From NCBI GenBank assembly GCA_000708835.1, contig DF237160.1:30406-94405 (forward strand): 64,000 bases of DNA. Direction: 5' to 3'. A program made the translations under genes and the position numbers. The stretch comes from Klebsormidium nitens (taxonomy: Eukaryota > Streptophyta > Klebsormidiophyceae > Klebsormidiales > Klebsormidiaceae). A model generated the notes under the pieces. That model did not search any database, was not told where the DNA came from, and was given only the letters and a program-made list of their open reading frames with translations. Positions 22,953 through 35,567 of this stretch are shown here, piece by piece; the first letter of the stretch is position 1; each line of letters begins with the position of its first letter.

Positions 22953-25900
22953 TTAGGCATCCTTTGCCAGCAACATGATGGAAGAGTATGGCGTAAGACT
23001 GTATTTCCCGCCAAGTCCTGGTACCCCTTCCTCAACGAAGTCGTCGGGTGCCGCTAGGTTCGTATCGACCTGCAACCGGAAAGGACTCGGTGCCATCACA
23101 ATGACACTCAAAGGAGGTTACTGCTCACATGCGGGTACGCGCAATCACAGCCGTCTCCGAGTTACGGCCGCGCAGCATCTCCCTTTTTTCCAATAAAAAC
23201 CGGGGTCATATCTAGAACGTTCTTATGGATCACCTGTCACGTGGACGCATACTCGTATACCTAGCCAGCGAACAGCATCCTCGAGTACATTCGTGCGTGC
23301 AAGTAACGCGCATTACACACCCAAACGAATCTTGGCGGCTAATGAGCGGGTCAGAACGAGGGGAGGCACCCACCACTCGGAACCACTGCTTGCCGGCCGG
23401 GGGGGCGGGCAGCATTGCCTCCACCCAAAAGTCGTGCGCATTGAACGCCAGGTACAGGTCGCCGCCGCCGAGCTGGCCCTCATGGAAGCTGCGAGAAGAA
23501 TACCAAAATTGAGTTTTCTCAGATGTATGGACCAAAGAAGCTGCGGCCGATCAAAACTATCTGCAGTTCGTGTATAGCTATGGAAGATTGGATTGAATCG
23601 GATCGAGAGTGATGACTCTTTGGACTCTTGACATCCGGTTGGTTGGCTTTGAGGGCTCAGAACCAATGAAGGCAAACAGCTGTACGGTTTTTGTCTTCCC
23701 CGTGCGGTCAGGAGAAGGTGGACGGGACCAGAAAGAGATCCTCTTGTAGGGGTGGTCTGCCTCTTATGGGCGCCGAAATTCCAAACGTTGGCTCGGACCG
23801 AGCAGTACAGCAAGACGCGACAGAAGTCAGTTCGATAGAAGGACCCTTTAGGCTTTTCGCTGAAAGCGGAGATGCATCGACTGCGCTCGGATAGAAGGAA
23901 ACTGCGAAACAGTATCGGATGCTTCTATCAGGAATACTGACTTCCTATTTGGCTGAGCCGCGGCGCATTCTTAAATCATGCTTTGACGAAGCGCACAAAG
24001 AGAGACGGCCAAAAACCTTCGACCCAACAAAGTCAAGGAAGGTAGTCAACATTCTAATCTGAGCAGATAAGCCGGGCTAAGTCGGTCGAATTTGAGCTCA
24101 GCCTTTGTTGGCAGAGACGGATCCTCTTACGTGAAAGCCAGGAACCGGCTCTCCCAGTTGCCCCAGTTGTCTTCGTGCCAGGTGACGTCAGACTGTATGG
24201 CGAATCGAACACGGCGCAAATCAGTGGGCTGGGCTGGTCAGGTGACATAAGAACACTTTGGCGTTTCGAGATGCGGTCACGATCATTGGCGGGGTTACAA
24301 AGCACGCAACATTATCAAGCGTCATTGGGGCATCGAAACACACAACGAGCAGGCGGAGCCTGAATCAGGTGACCACACTCTGGAACGTCTCATCCTGGAG
24401 GATAGTAGCAGTGTAAGATGGTAAGTAGTTGGTTATTCCGAGAGAAGGGGCTTTCGGATCTGAACAAAACAGGAAAGACTGGGCGCGAGTTCGCGAGAGG
24501 ATGTTTGGAGTTGGAAAGACAAAACCATCTTGGCCGACCGGTCGATGCACAAGAAATTTTCCAGATATTACGAATACCGCCAGAATGTGAAGCGGATGTG
24601 TGGCTACCAGCGTCCCAGCCGTGTACCGTTTGCCATTTCCGCCACAGAAGGTTTCACGATGACGGGAGAGCCAGAGAAGAACCTTCCAGTAGTATCTAAG
24701 CAAGTAAGACTACAGTACCTTCTTCCTTGTCCAGCTTCTTCTAATAACGCCTAAACCCGGTGTCGGACGGGTAGGTACCGAGAAGTAGGTCAACCAGGAT
24801 GGGTACGATACCGGTTGCTCGGGACCGCAGATGAGAGGAAGGGGAGCGACCAGGTTCTCGTTTCAATTTGAAGCAGAAGAAGTAAGTTTTCCAACGGGAG
24901 GCAAGAGAAACATGGTATGCTCACGTCAGAGAGGAAGTTCTCCCGGGCCAGCATTGGGTGCTTTTTCCGGAACTCGATGCACTTGCGTGTGAAGGCGAAG
25001 AATCCGTCGCGCGCTTTGTCCAGCTGCAAGCAGTGGAGCAAACGCATTTAGTATAAACTCCTCGGGGGAGTTGCACCTTCAGGGGAAGAGTCTGACAGAG
25101 GGTTAAAGACCACATTGAAAAGCCAGCAACTTTGAGCGAGCTGCCGTTGTCCATTCGTTTTAGCCAGCCTTTCGAAGTGGCAACATAGTCGACACGTTCT
25201 GAGGAAAACCAACGAGACAGACCTCTCACGTTGGAAAAAGGGAGCAGTTCGAACAATCACTGCGGAAACGGCTAATGGTGAGGGGTCCGGCGCTATATGC
25301 GAGGTAGTGAGAGACAATTTCGCGGCACTAATTAGGTATATGCACCTTCCAAGACAGGGCATGATCCAATGGATCATAAAATGTGATTCAGCGGGAAACG
25401 GCAACTAGTAAATCTGATGACCCGGCATTCACGGCGTCCTTGCTGAGCCCGCTTACCGTAGGCAGGTCGCCGTGGTTGCTCCACAGGAAGTGGTTCATCT
25501 GGTTGTCGTGCCCGTAGCTGTTGTTGTTGCCGCCGCGCGTATGCCCGTATTCGTCGCCTTGCAGGATCATCGGCGTGCCCTGCAGCCAATAGCAGTACGC
25601 ATTGGACGTCCTCCTTCTGAAGCAACGGTTTTCAATAAAGAAAACTACAGAACCACATTCATGACTGTCCTTTCCAGTTGAAATCTAGATTGAGGCGCAC
25701 GTTCAGCACGGTAAGATCGGTAAACTTTAACGAGGCTCACTCACTCGTGGACTTCTCAGAAGCGTGAGCTTTGATCTATACGGGCGGAGGCTCTGCATAA
25801 CCTGGATGAAGTTTCCACAAGGGGTCCCACAGGTGCCCGAGCGCCGTCTTTTGTATTTGAGAACTATTGCGCTTGATTCTTTTTATCAACCCATTTCTGC

Positions 25901-28900
25901 TGACAACAAAACATAGGATGGTTCTCCGCCAATCGCCCTAGCCACTCCAGGTTTCAAATAGCAGCAGAAAAGCAAGTCACTTGGAAGAAACGAACTCGGG
26001 GCTGGGACGCACCACCGATACCATCAGCGCGAGGTGGAAGTTCTTCATCTGGCGGATGCGGAGGCCCTGGACTCCCTCGTCGTTCGTTTCACCTGCACGC
26101 ACAGGCAGAAAAAAGCAAAGATGTTTCGCTATGCACCCTCGTTCTGCTAAGAGTCGGTTTAAATAGACACCACAACCACCGCTTTTCGATACTCAACCAG
26201 CACTTCGCAACTCCCTTCAAGAAAGTCAGCGAGTCGCTGACAGACGCAAGTACCGCCTGAAGCCTTGTCCAACGGTTTCGTTCCTTCTTAGCGGAGCATC
26301 GGTCTTCTCGAGAAGCCTGAAATACCCTAAAAACCTCAAAGCCGTAACTCAGGTAGCGTAGACGAGTCCCTTCTACTTGCTAAGTGTCGGTACAAGCACC
26401 GCCTGTGCTTGCAAGCCTGTCAAACGGCCGGATCGGACGGCTCAGATGAGAATCCTAGGGAATTGTTCATGCGAAATCGGGAGGCATCGGTCTATTTGAG
26501 AAGCCTAGAGTACCTCTTAACGAAGCTAACGCCCTGAGAATGTAGCTAGCGCAGACTAGTCCGTTCCACTTGATAAAAAGTTGTCAAAGCACCGCATGTG
26601 CTTGCGATCCTGTCGTATGCCTGGATCGGACGGCTTACATGGGAATCCTAGAAGGTTGTCCGTAAGTGATCCAGAGAGGCTTACCTTCTGCCCCGCAGTT
26701 CCAGCTGAAATTGTCATTGCTGCCGTCACGGCCTTGCTCGCCGTTGGCCTCGTTGTGCTGCAAGCAAAGGGACAACTGCGCGTCAACCTTCGGATCAAGT
26801 CGTCCGGTATCTTGCACGGCCGACGGGCCTATGAAGCCCACTGAGGATGAAGCCGAAATGTTGAAGCGATGTTTGATGTCATCGACAGGTTGTTTAGTTT
26901 TGCGGCGTGACCAGAGCAGAATCTGCATAAAGCTTATGAAGTTGTTGATCCGCTAGCTGGCGACACCGGCCCCGTCTGCTTGAATCGATAATGCGACGTG
27001 CATGGCATCTCAGACTCTCTCATTGCAACCCCGTCCGAGTTCGAAAAGCTGTTCCTGTGAAACGGCTATCGTGTCTTGAAGCCTTCTCAATGCACGTGGT
27101 GTCGAATCTGTTCTGCGCTGCTCGGACAGGCCAGCAATTGGAAGATTCCCGGCCCTTTCGCTTGGTGCGTAATATATTGGGTAATCCCCTGAAACCTAAG
27201 CCCTCACCTTTGAGTTGTACGAGACAAGGTCGTAGAGGGAGAAACCATCATGGGCGATGATGAAATTGATGCTGTGGTACGGCTTGCGGTTGTTGGTCTG
27301 CAAAGAAAGGAAGGCACATGACGTCAGAGGGCACGTCAGCAAGGTTCCATGTGCATTCGGTAATGCCTAGAGACCCACAAGACTTGGCGGGTGCACTTTC
27401 AATGAAGGCTGAACTAAAGCGGCGGGGCAGGGTTATCAGAACTGGCGCATCGTCTGGCAAGCAATGGCACTCCCTCGAAAGCTTAAAAACATTGAGAGGA
27501 CGAACCCACAGGAGCCCCGAGACACGGGAAAACTCTGGAGAATAATCTGCTCAGAGGTGCTGCGCAGGTAAGTAAATGCATGTGCACATCGTCGTTTGCA
27601 GCTGGAGAACGTAGTTTCACAGGACGGACTGGTGTGAGACCTAGCTTACGTGGTAGAGGTCAGCGGATCCGGCCACACGGGTCGCGAAGTTGCTCTTCTG
27701 CCCCGGGTCGCCCTGCAACCAAGAAACACGTGTCAATTCGACGTTCAGCCCCGTACTATGCATCGAGCTTTCAAACAATCAGTGGAAGCATATGCGCTCG
27801 CTGAGGTCCCCTTTGTGTATGGAGGACAACACCCTCATCCTTGCGGCGAGCTCACGCACAAGAGCTGGATAAGGGACACGGGGATACTGACAAGCAAACA
27901 AAGAACAAATTGCTGAACGGTCGCTTTAGATCCAATCAACAAAGTCCTGTAGGACAGTTGAGGGACATCATTGGAGAAAGCAGGGCCAGTCAACAGTCAC
28001 TTTTGCAAGAAGGGCACGGACTTTGTTCTGAGAACGTGGAGAAAGAATTCTCGCTATCTGCTTGAAAGAATTGCCTAAGTGGCGATCCCGCTTTCGTAGC
28101 GTGGGCCTCAAGGAGTATTGTTCATGGTAGGGGATTGCTGTGAAGCTAGACGCACGAGAGAAAAGCGGCACGACTAGCAAATGTTGGGGCGCACCTTGAG
28201 GAATCGCCTTAGGTCGTCCCTGTATCTTCCGTTCCATTCCGCCCACCTGAGAAGACGAGGAGGAGCGGAATGAGTATGGGTAACGACGAATATGTCTCGT
28301 AGTCGGCCGGAGTGGTTGAATCGCTAAAGCTAAGGGGCAACACAGCATAACACCAGTCGAAAATAATACCAGCATAACTCCTAGCAAATCAACCTGACCC
28401 TTTCCGATTGACAGCGCTGAGAGCTCTCAGCTCAAAGGCCGAGGTATTAAAGGCCAGTCTGAGATGGATCAGATCCAAAGGTTTCCGGGTGCTCACCGGT
28501 CCCAGTTGGGGAAGCTGCCCACTTGGTACAGCCCCCCGCAGTCCCAGGGCTCTGCAATTATCTTGGCTCTAGAAAGAATGGGGTCCTTGGCGATCTCCTG
28601 CAAAGAGGGAGCGAGGGACGGGTTCTAAGCACCAGCGATACTTGTGACTCTATGGGGGGTTGTCCTGCATTTGGCCCGCGAAGAATACTTTAGTGGTCTG
28701 CCGGGGCACTTGCTTCAGAATCAACAAGATTGAAAAGTTGCCATGAGGGCAATGTTTCCCTTTCTGACCGGCCTTCCACCTAGTCCCCTCAACAAAACGT
28801 CCTGATTGGGGGCCAAATCTACGACATTGATTTCCAAGGTGAGTAGCCCATCAAAAAGCAACGGCTTGAGGGTGACTTCAACCCAATCATGTCTTCGACT

Positions 28901-31900
28901 CTCCGAGGGCACCGCGTTGGTGCACGTGAAGTAGCTTACTCGGATAAGGGGAGGAGCTGGCATAGGCCTCCCGTTGGTATCGCGACACAGAACGCTCGCC
29001 AGGTCGAAACGGAAGCCGTCCACGTGGTACTCGGTCACCCTGCAACGTCAAAGAATCCAACCGTGTCAGATCAACGATGCAAGCGTTGCTTTCCTGCCGA
29101 GTGCTCGTTGAAGGGACTCTATATGGTGTCTTGGTGTGGCCAGTGCAAGGCAAAAGTTATGCTCCTACGGCAACTTTGGACGTTGTGGCCCTCGAGACCC
29201 CTGGCGACCTGCGAAGGTGGTTTACCCGCTTCGCCGGAGGGGAACCGGGACCTCAGCGCCCTCTTGCCATTCTTTAGGATCCAATTTTCAAGCAGACCCG
29301 CTTTGAATCGCTCGAACCATTCCGAGTAATCAACGAATCTTTTACATGCTTCGAAAGAGGAAAGTGTACCACAAACACGATTGTAGCATGCAAACCCATA
29401 TTGGAAAGGGCGAGATCGAGTGTCTCGATCTCAATGTCGGAAACATTGTTTGACCTACCTTCAAATCTGGGAGCACATCTCCGATGGGCTTGCACAGAGA
29501 TTCAGACTGCAAGGAGCCCTGCCAACGAGTCCGCCCGAGGAAAGCTCACCAGTGCCGCAGGCTGTCCAGGATGAGCTCCATTACGACGGGGTGGTTGCAG
29601 TTGAGAGTGTTTCCTGCACCACTCCAAGAATGATATCAGGAGCTCGCGGAAGAGGATGCGATAATAAGGCGCAAACAATCAAGGTCTTCGATGACTTGTT
29701 ATAAGAACGTCAGTTTTGTCTTCGAAGACTTGATATGAGAGGGTCACTTTTTCTATTTGCCGCTTCTGACATCATTCCCGGCGCGGCGAGAGCGGAGAAC
29801 GGCTGCCAGATTCCTGGAACTTCCGACCTGACTGAAAGCAAGCTGGCCGCAATTGTGGGCACCTCCAAGAAACTGAGCCCGTTCATTTCACTCAGCGCGT
29901 CCGAATGAGTGCTTCCAGGGCAGCCACAAACCCGATTCTTCCAGGAGCGTTGCGTCATCAAACGTGGTATGCCTGCTGAAGCGAGTGTGGAGCGGGCCGA
30001 CTTACCGCAGCCTGCTAGGTTGCGTAGCTGGACCCAGCTGTCAAAGTCGACCATGTAGTAGACCTGCAAGCGAAGCGAATTCGTAACGTATTGGCTGGCG
30101 CCTTCTGTGTTCCAGTTTACTGCTTTCCTAGTGCATTTGACTTGGCTAACCACTTGCATTAAAAAGGAGAAGATCTTTTACCAAGGTCGGCGGTAGAACT
30201 CTCTTCTTGCAGCGCTTGAGACCGAAGGCGTGTTGGGAAAGCACACCTGACCCCGTTTCTTGAATACTTGGATCAATACCTAAGTAAAGCTCTTGCACTA
30301 TTTTCATACCTCTCTGATTGACATCTGAAGAGGTGTGCTCACAGCAGCCATTTATGCATGAAATCAGAAAGCTATATGAGAGCACGCGCTCCCTTGCATC
30401 CGGATGTCGGAGAATTTTTGGTCCTTTCAGAAGAACGTCGGTCCGAGAAATACGAGACTCGCTTCTTAGTGGATATCGCTCGAACTCCTCACCAGGTTGT
30501 CGATGCCGCGGAATGATGTCAGGAAGGGGAACTCGTCGTCAGCCTCGTTGGTGTGGTTGTAGACAACATCCAGGAGGACCTAGCATGGACAAAACGGCAA
30601 GTATTGCGCTAGCGATCCCTCCAGACTTTCCAGAACGCCCAACTGACAGCCGTGAGCTTTTCCTTCGTCTTGAGCGGCCCTGTCAAGGACTGCTCTGGAC
30701 GCAACAAAACAGCCGTGAATGCAGCCCATTTTCCAACAAATGGGAATGCGCTGCTCAAAATCACGTTCCAAGAATCTTCTAAGTCCTGGAATCCCTGACA
30801 GCGTCGACTTTCCCAACAAAATGAGGGTAGAAAGCTCGATACAGAAGTTCTCCTCGCTTTTTGTCGCTTTACGACTGCAAACATTAGGCTGGACCAGGAA
30901 AAACCGGTCACGGGACGGTGCTGATGTCAGCACATTAAGGATTTAAGTCCGAAAAGCTGGACTGCTTCGGACCGCGGCTCTCACCTCGATTCCTGCTGCG
31001 TGCAGGGCCTTGACCATCTCCTTGAACTCGCGCGAGGCCACCATGGGGCCCCCTCCGCCGCTCGCATAGCGCGTCATGGGCGCAAAGAAGTTGACCGTCG
31101 AGTAGCCCCACGTATTGACCTGCGCCAAGAAGCAACTATGTGGCCACATGGAGTTTCAGCGAGTCCAAAAGTGTGCGATCGAGAGCTCTTCTGCGTATCT
31201 TTGACGAATCATCAAGGAGGCAGTAAACTTTTGGCGGATGGACATTCTATTACATGACGGCCATCAAGAATTTCAACGGCACAAATAAACCGCCACATTG
31301 GTAAGAAGCCGGTAAAGTAGTTGCAGAAAAAGAACGGCTCCTCAAAATGGTCAAACACCTGGATGCTAAAAATGTCAGCGAAGCTTGATGTTGAATCCAG
31401 CCGGTGTTCTCGTGTTCGTCCTATCCTGTTCCAGGTTGTAGCATAGCCTCGGGTTAGCAAGCTAGGGCAATCTAACCGCTGACCGAACGTGGGTAATCAC
31501 TAACCATGTGGTCGCGGGGGTTCTTCCTCCTCTGAAACTCCAGCTCGTCGTATTCCATCACCGGAAGCAGCTCAACCGCGTTCACACCAAGCTCCACCAA
31601 GTGCGGCACCTGGAACATGAAGAGCTGGGTCAAGGAGCTTGCAGCAGGGAACATCTGCCAGCTAACAGGCACTTCATTTTATTTTTCAAAATGGGCGTAT
31701 AAGATACTTTCCAATAGTTCTGTTCCCTCTAGAGAAGGCCACTTCTCTACGATCAGAACGCGGTTGGAACAAACCTGGTTTTGAAAGTTGCACAAGCGGC
31801 CTGTACATCAAGGCAGGCTCGGCAGGTCAGAACCTTGTTATTCTTAAACCAGCATGAGGAAGCGAAGCACCTTCTTTCGACTGACATCACCTACAGGAGG

Positions 31901-34900
31901 AAAAAACAAGCTCTACTTCTCGAAGGACGATGGCCGTACATTCACAATTTGGTTCCGAATCAAGAGAAAGAACAGGTACTGGAACTACGATCAGACCAGG
32001 AAAAAGAGGAACGGGAGTGAGGAGGTTTGGACAGTTGCGAGACACACCTTTTCGATGAGGCCCTTGTAGCTGCCCCGGATGTCCTCAGGGACACCGCTGG
32101 TCGCATCCGCTGTGAAGCCACGAACGTTCATCTCGTAGATGACAAGGTCTTTCTGCGCGCTCAGAGAAAAAAGAAAATCAGCATCTTATTTTCGACTCTC
32201 ATCTTTCGACCTTCGAACTGTAAAGTTTCCTCTGGGAGTCTTAAACAAAGGGCAAAACAAAGGGTGGGGTACACTCAACTGGTCAGCCTAAGGAGAGAAA
32301 GACAAGGGCGTCGGCCAAGAGAAAGACCAACAATTGTTATCTGGAAAAGCGGATGGGCAGCCAATGGACGCCCCAATCAGTGAACACGGGACGCTACCAC
32401 TTTCATCCAAAAATGAGCAAATACGCTTGCATACCAAGAACCATTCCTCTAACTCCCAGGACCTGGAAGATCGAGTCGCCCAATAACATTCGAGCAGACT
32501 TCGTTTCAACTCACCTCCGGGATGGCGGGTGGTGCGTAATCCTCCCCCCAGTCGAACGGCTCCGTCTCGAGGTCGTATGTACCCAAAACTCCGAGCCCCT
32601 CCTCGTCTCGCTGCCCAAAGTAGCGCCGGCCCTCCACCAGCTTGGCATACGGATCGAGTAGGACGGTGTCGGGACTCCATCGAAGGCCGGTCTCCCAGCC
32701 GCCCTCTCCGCTGACTTTGTAGCCGTACAGGACGCCCTTCTTGGGGAGGTCCTTCAGGAGAACAATAAGACAATGTTACAGATTGCCTGAAGCAAGAGGT
32801 TAGGATGAGGCAGAACTTCGTGCCGGGATGATTAGTCTGTCGATGAGTAGAACGGGGGACATGACGCTATGAGCTGCAGCTTTGTTGTGACAAAGAAGCC
32901 TATTAATTTGGTAAGAGAAGCGGAATGAGGTTTGTGCCCTTGACGAGATGAAACCACCAAAGGTCAATCAGGAAACGCAAGGGAGACTGCAGAGACACTT
33001 TCTGTGGCTGAAGTACGGAGGAGACAAGGACATTCACCACGACGTACTGAGCAGCTCCGAGTAGCATATGGACATAATCATTTTCCACAAGATCGGGGCT
33101 TTTTACAGCAACCACTCAACATCAAAGGTGTAACAACAATCGCACGCAGACCGACCTTCACGGCAACATGCCAGACATTTTCCGTCCGGTTGTCATTCGC
33201 TGAAAGGGAAATTTCGTCAGTGGGAGGCTGTCCTCGAGTAGCATCTATCCACCTGCAGGTTGAAAGAACGATCAAACGTCGGTCAAAAAGGCCAGCCGGA
33301 GAAATTTGAAATTTTATATCCACTCAAGAGTCTCTCATATCGACAATACAATTTGTTACTATATCTTCACCACTTATAGCCCACACCTTCTTGCATTTTT
33401 CCAGATTGAGGAAGAGTAGACCTACATCAAGGTGAAGAAGCTGCAAAGCATTTCTCCTTGATGACGCGCTCACCTAGTAGCTTCGACCTCTTCTGTTGCG
33501 CCAACGCTGTTGCCTGGAATACTGAGACTACAGTAGACCAGACCTGGAAGCATCCCTTGATGGTAGCTTTGATGACGCTTGGCCTATCAAGAGTTGAGAA
33601 CAGGAACTCACAGGCAGAGCGTGACACCTTTTGCGTGCTCAGAGAACAGGGCAAAGTTGACGGAGTCTTCGCCAGGAGATAGGGAGACGCCCAACGGGGA
33701 AGGGGAGCCCTTGAGTAGGTCCAATGAGGAAGTTTTTTCCACTGGACTGTCCGCAGCTTCTGCCGCATCCTACATATGAGTGAGGCACACAGGCTGTGGA
33801 GATAGCTGTGAAACAGTGGATCAGAACTCTTGCTTAAATGGAGCCCTCAAAAAGACTTACAAGGCATCCGCTAACTTGATCTACGAAAGTGGTCAGCAGA
33901 GATCAGTCGCTTGACTTGAGCAACGTACAGTGGCTGAGAGTTGCATGGGAACTGGTGCTCTAAAGTTGGGCGAGCATACAACCCAATCCAATCAATATTC
34001 TCCAATTGATACCAAGAGGTCAAGTTGCCTCACACAGATATATTTTCGCCTGGCCCTTGTTTCGTATCTTTGGTATTGCGGTTATAGTGCCAATGCGAGC
34101 ATCACCACCACATGAACGTCAGAGGCACTGTCCCTTCGACTCTGCCCATGGCACTTCTGTAAAGACATGTATCAGGAATGGAGCTGCAAGCTCCAAGCTT
34201 ACCACTTCAGTTGGGCCTGATACAGAAACGTGAGGACGGAATGCTGGTCTCATTGGGCGTCTGACTGCGACAGAACAAGCTGGCACGTCCAGAAGATCAG
34301 GCCTGATGAGTCTCTGGAAGCGCGCAGGGCCTGAGTGCTTCTGGACAAGTCTCGCGCAACTATGCCTTGTTGCCTGGATCAGGAAAGAAACAAACAATCC
34401 ATGTTAAGGCAAGCTGCTGGAGTGATCAATTTGTTTTCGATGCCTTGCCTGGATCAGAAAGAATCGTATGCTCCTTGTACAATGCAAGCAGTTGAATAGT
34501 CACTTGATTGTGAGCTGATTCATCAAGGACTAAGAGAAAAGGGCAAGCTTCTCGCAGCTGCATTGCTGAACGTTACTCCATGGTGTGCCTGCCATCCTAA
34601 CGCATTGTGGTCAAGAACGTCTGCTTCTCAGTGTAAACAGGTGGTCTTTCAGATGACCCTGAGTGTCAATACAGATTCAAGTACAACAGCTGCAAGAAGC
34701 ACAATGTGACATTGGACTGCCGCACTGGGGGGTGATTGGTTCCTCACATGAAGGTCCTCTGCAGCGCAATTGAGGCTCTTGTTGAGGATCAGGCCACACA
34801 CAGAGCCCCTGAGAACTCCTATGGTGCTCATTTTGGAACGCGCGGCTAGGAATGTCGTCCTCCCCTCTCCAAGACTCGAGTTGCAGAAAGTGACTCTAGC

Positions 34901-34912
34901 CTGAGCATTCAT
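22953..34912 (-). CDS. ISA3: isoamylase 3 (starch debranching enzyme), plastidial
   Basis: Twenty-three phase-consistent exons give 818 aa: 34748-34912, 34203-34373, 33612-33769, 33156-33252, 32515-32751, 32048-32152, 31505-31609, 30985-31119, 30493-30579, 30006-30063, 29550-29613, 28940-29039, 28497-28597, 28195-28246, 27650-27712, 27208-27297, 26685-26757, 26013-26092, 25457-25579, 24925-25023, 24131-24192, 23374-23488 and 22953-23069 (TAA). It hydrolyses alpha-1,6 branches of starch. Residues 1-112 are Arg/Ser-rich and fit a transit peptide; a CBM48-like domain follows at about 125-220, then GH13. The catalytic regions are intact: DVVYNH at 395, VDGFRFD with nucleophile D473, IAEPWD with acid/base E510, and AHD with D583. 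The segment [17 protein letters not shown] and overall match favour ISA3; it is not the inactive ISA2 type. The exon 1 start is the least certain part. Confidence 0.93.
26290..26660. repeat. about 190-bp intronic tandem repeat, 2 copies
   Basis: Blocks at about 26300-26465 and 26490-26655, in the ISA3 intron between exons 17 and 18, share phrases such as gagaagcct, gtgcttgc-atcctgt, ggatcggacggct and gggaatccta. The period is about 190 bp with clear divergence. No exon lies inside. Confidence 0.7.
34439..34466 (-). repeat. decayed copy of the ISA3 exon 2 acceptor
   Basis: On the minus strand this reads ttctttctgatccag|gcaaggc, almost the functional junction ttctttcctgatccag|GCA at 34373. It lies 78 bp upstream, with a 3-nt deletion in the exon-like part and one in the tract. 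The AG remains. Confidence 0.7.
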
Positions 34913-35567
34913 GACTCATGAGCCTGCTGAGCCTGAGACCCTGAGGGTGAAGCTGATGTCATTGTCAGTGTTGGCCCCCTAGTAGTAGCATCGCGATCCG
35001 CAAGGCCTTATGAGCTTGTGAGAAATAGATTTGATTTTCGTCTCGCTCGGTTATACATTTTATTAGGCATAGTGCTTACAAGGCCCGATTTTGCGATTAT
35101 ATCCAGATTATACATGGCGGCTTGTCTGCAGGTTCAATACGCCGGAATTCAGGCTTTGACAAAAGCTCGAACTTCAAAGTGTGCATTTCTTTGGGCGCAA
35201 GAGGGAGGAAAGTGACGGAACTTGTGAACCCTCTGTCTGCAGAAGCCTGGAGAAATGTATCAGTTTCATCACAAGTAGAGCCTGCTATAACGGGGCGTCC
35301 AATTCCATGCCAACGTTGATTAATTGATACTTGCCAGCTCGTTGGGGGATGCAAATACAGCTGTGTCTCACAAAAAATGTATCACAGCTTTGTACTGGAG
35401 GTCCACTCAGAGTGACTACTTTGAGCTCAGACCGCTGCTTCTCGGAAATTTGTAGCCTCCAGCTGTCTACACTTTTGCCCCCACCCCGTGCTAGTTTGTC
35501 TTCCAGGAATATATCAAGGCTGTCAGTAGGCGCACAATTGAAGCCACCGCTCAAAAGACTTGCGCAT
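34913..35567. promoter_or_regulatory. shared divergent upstream region of ISA3 and FAH
   Basis: 655 bp separate the two start codons. It must hold both 5' UTRs and promoters. I see no TATA box that I would call with confidence. Confidence 0.5.
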
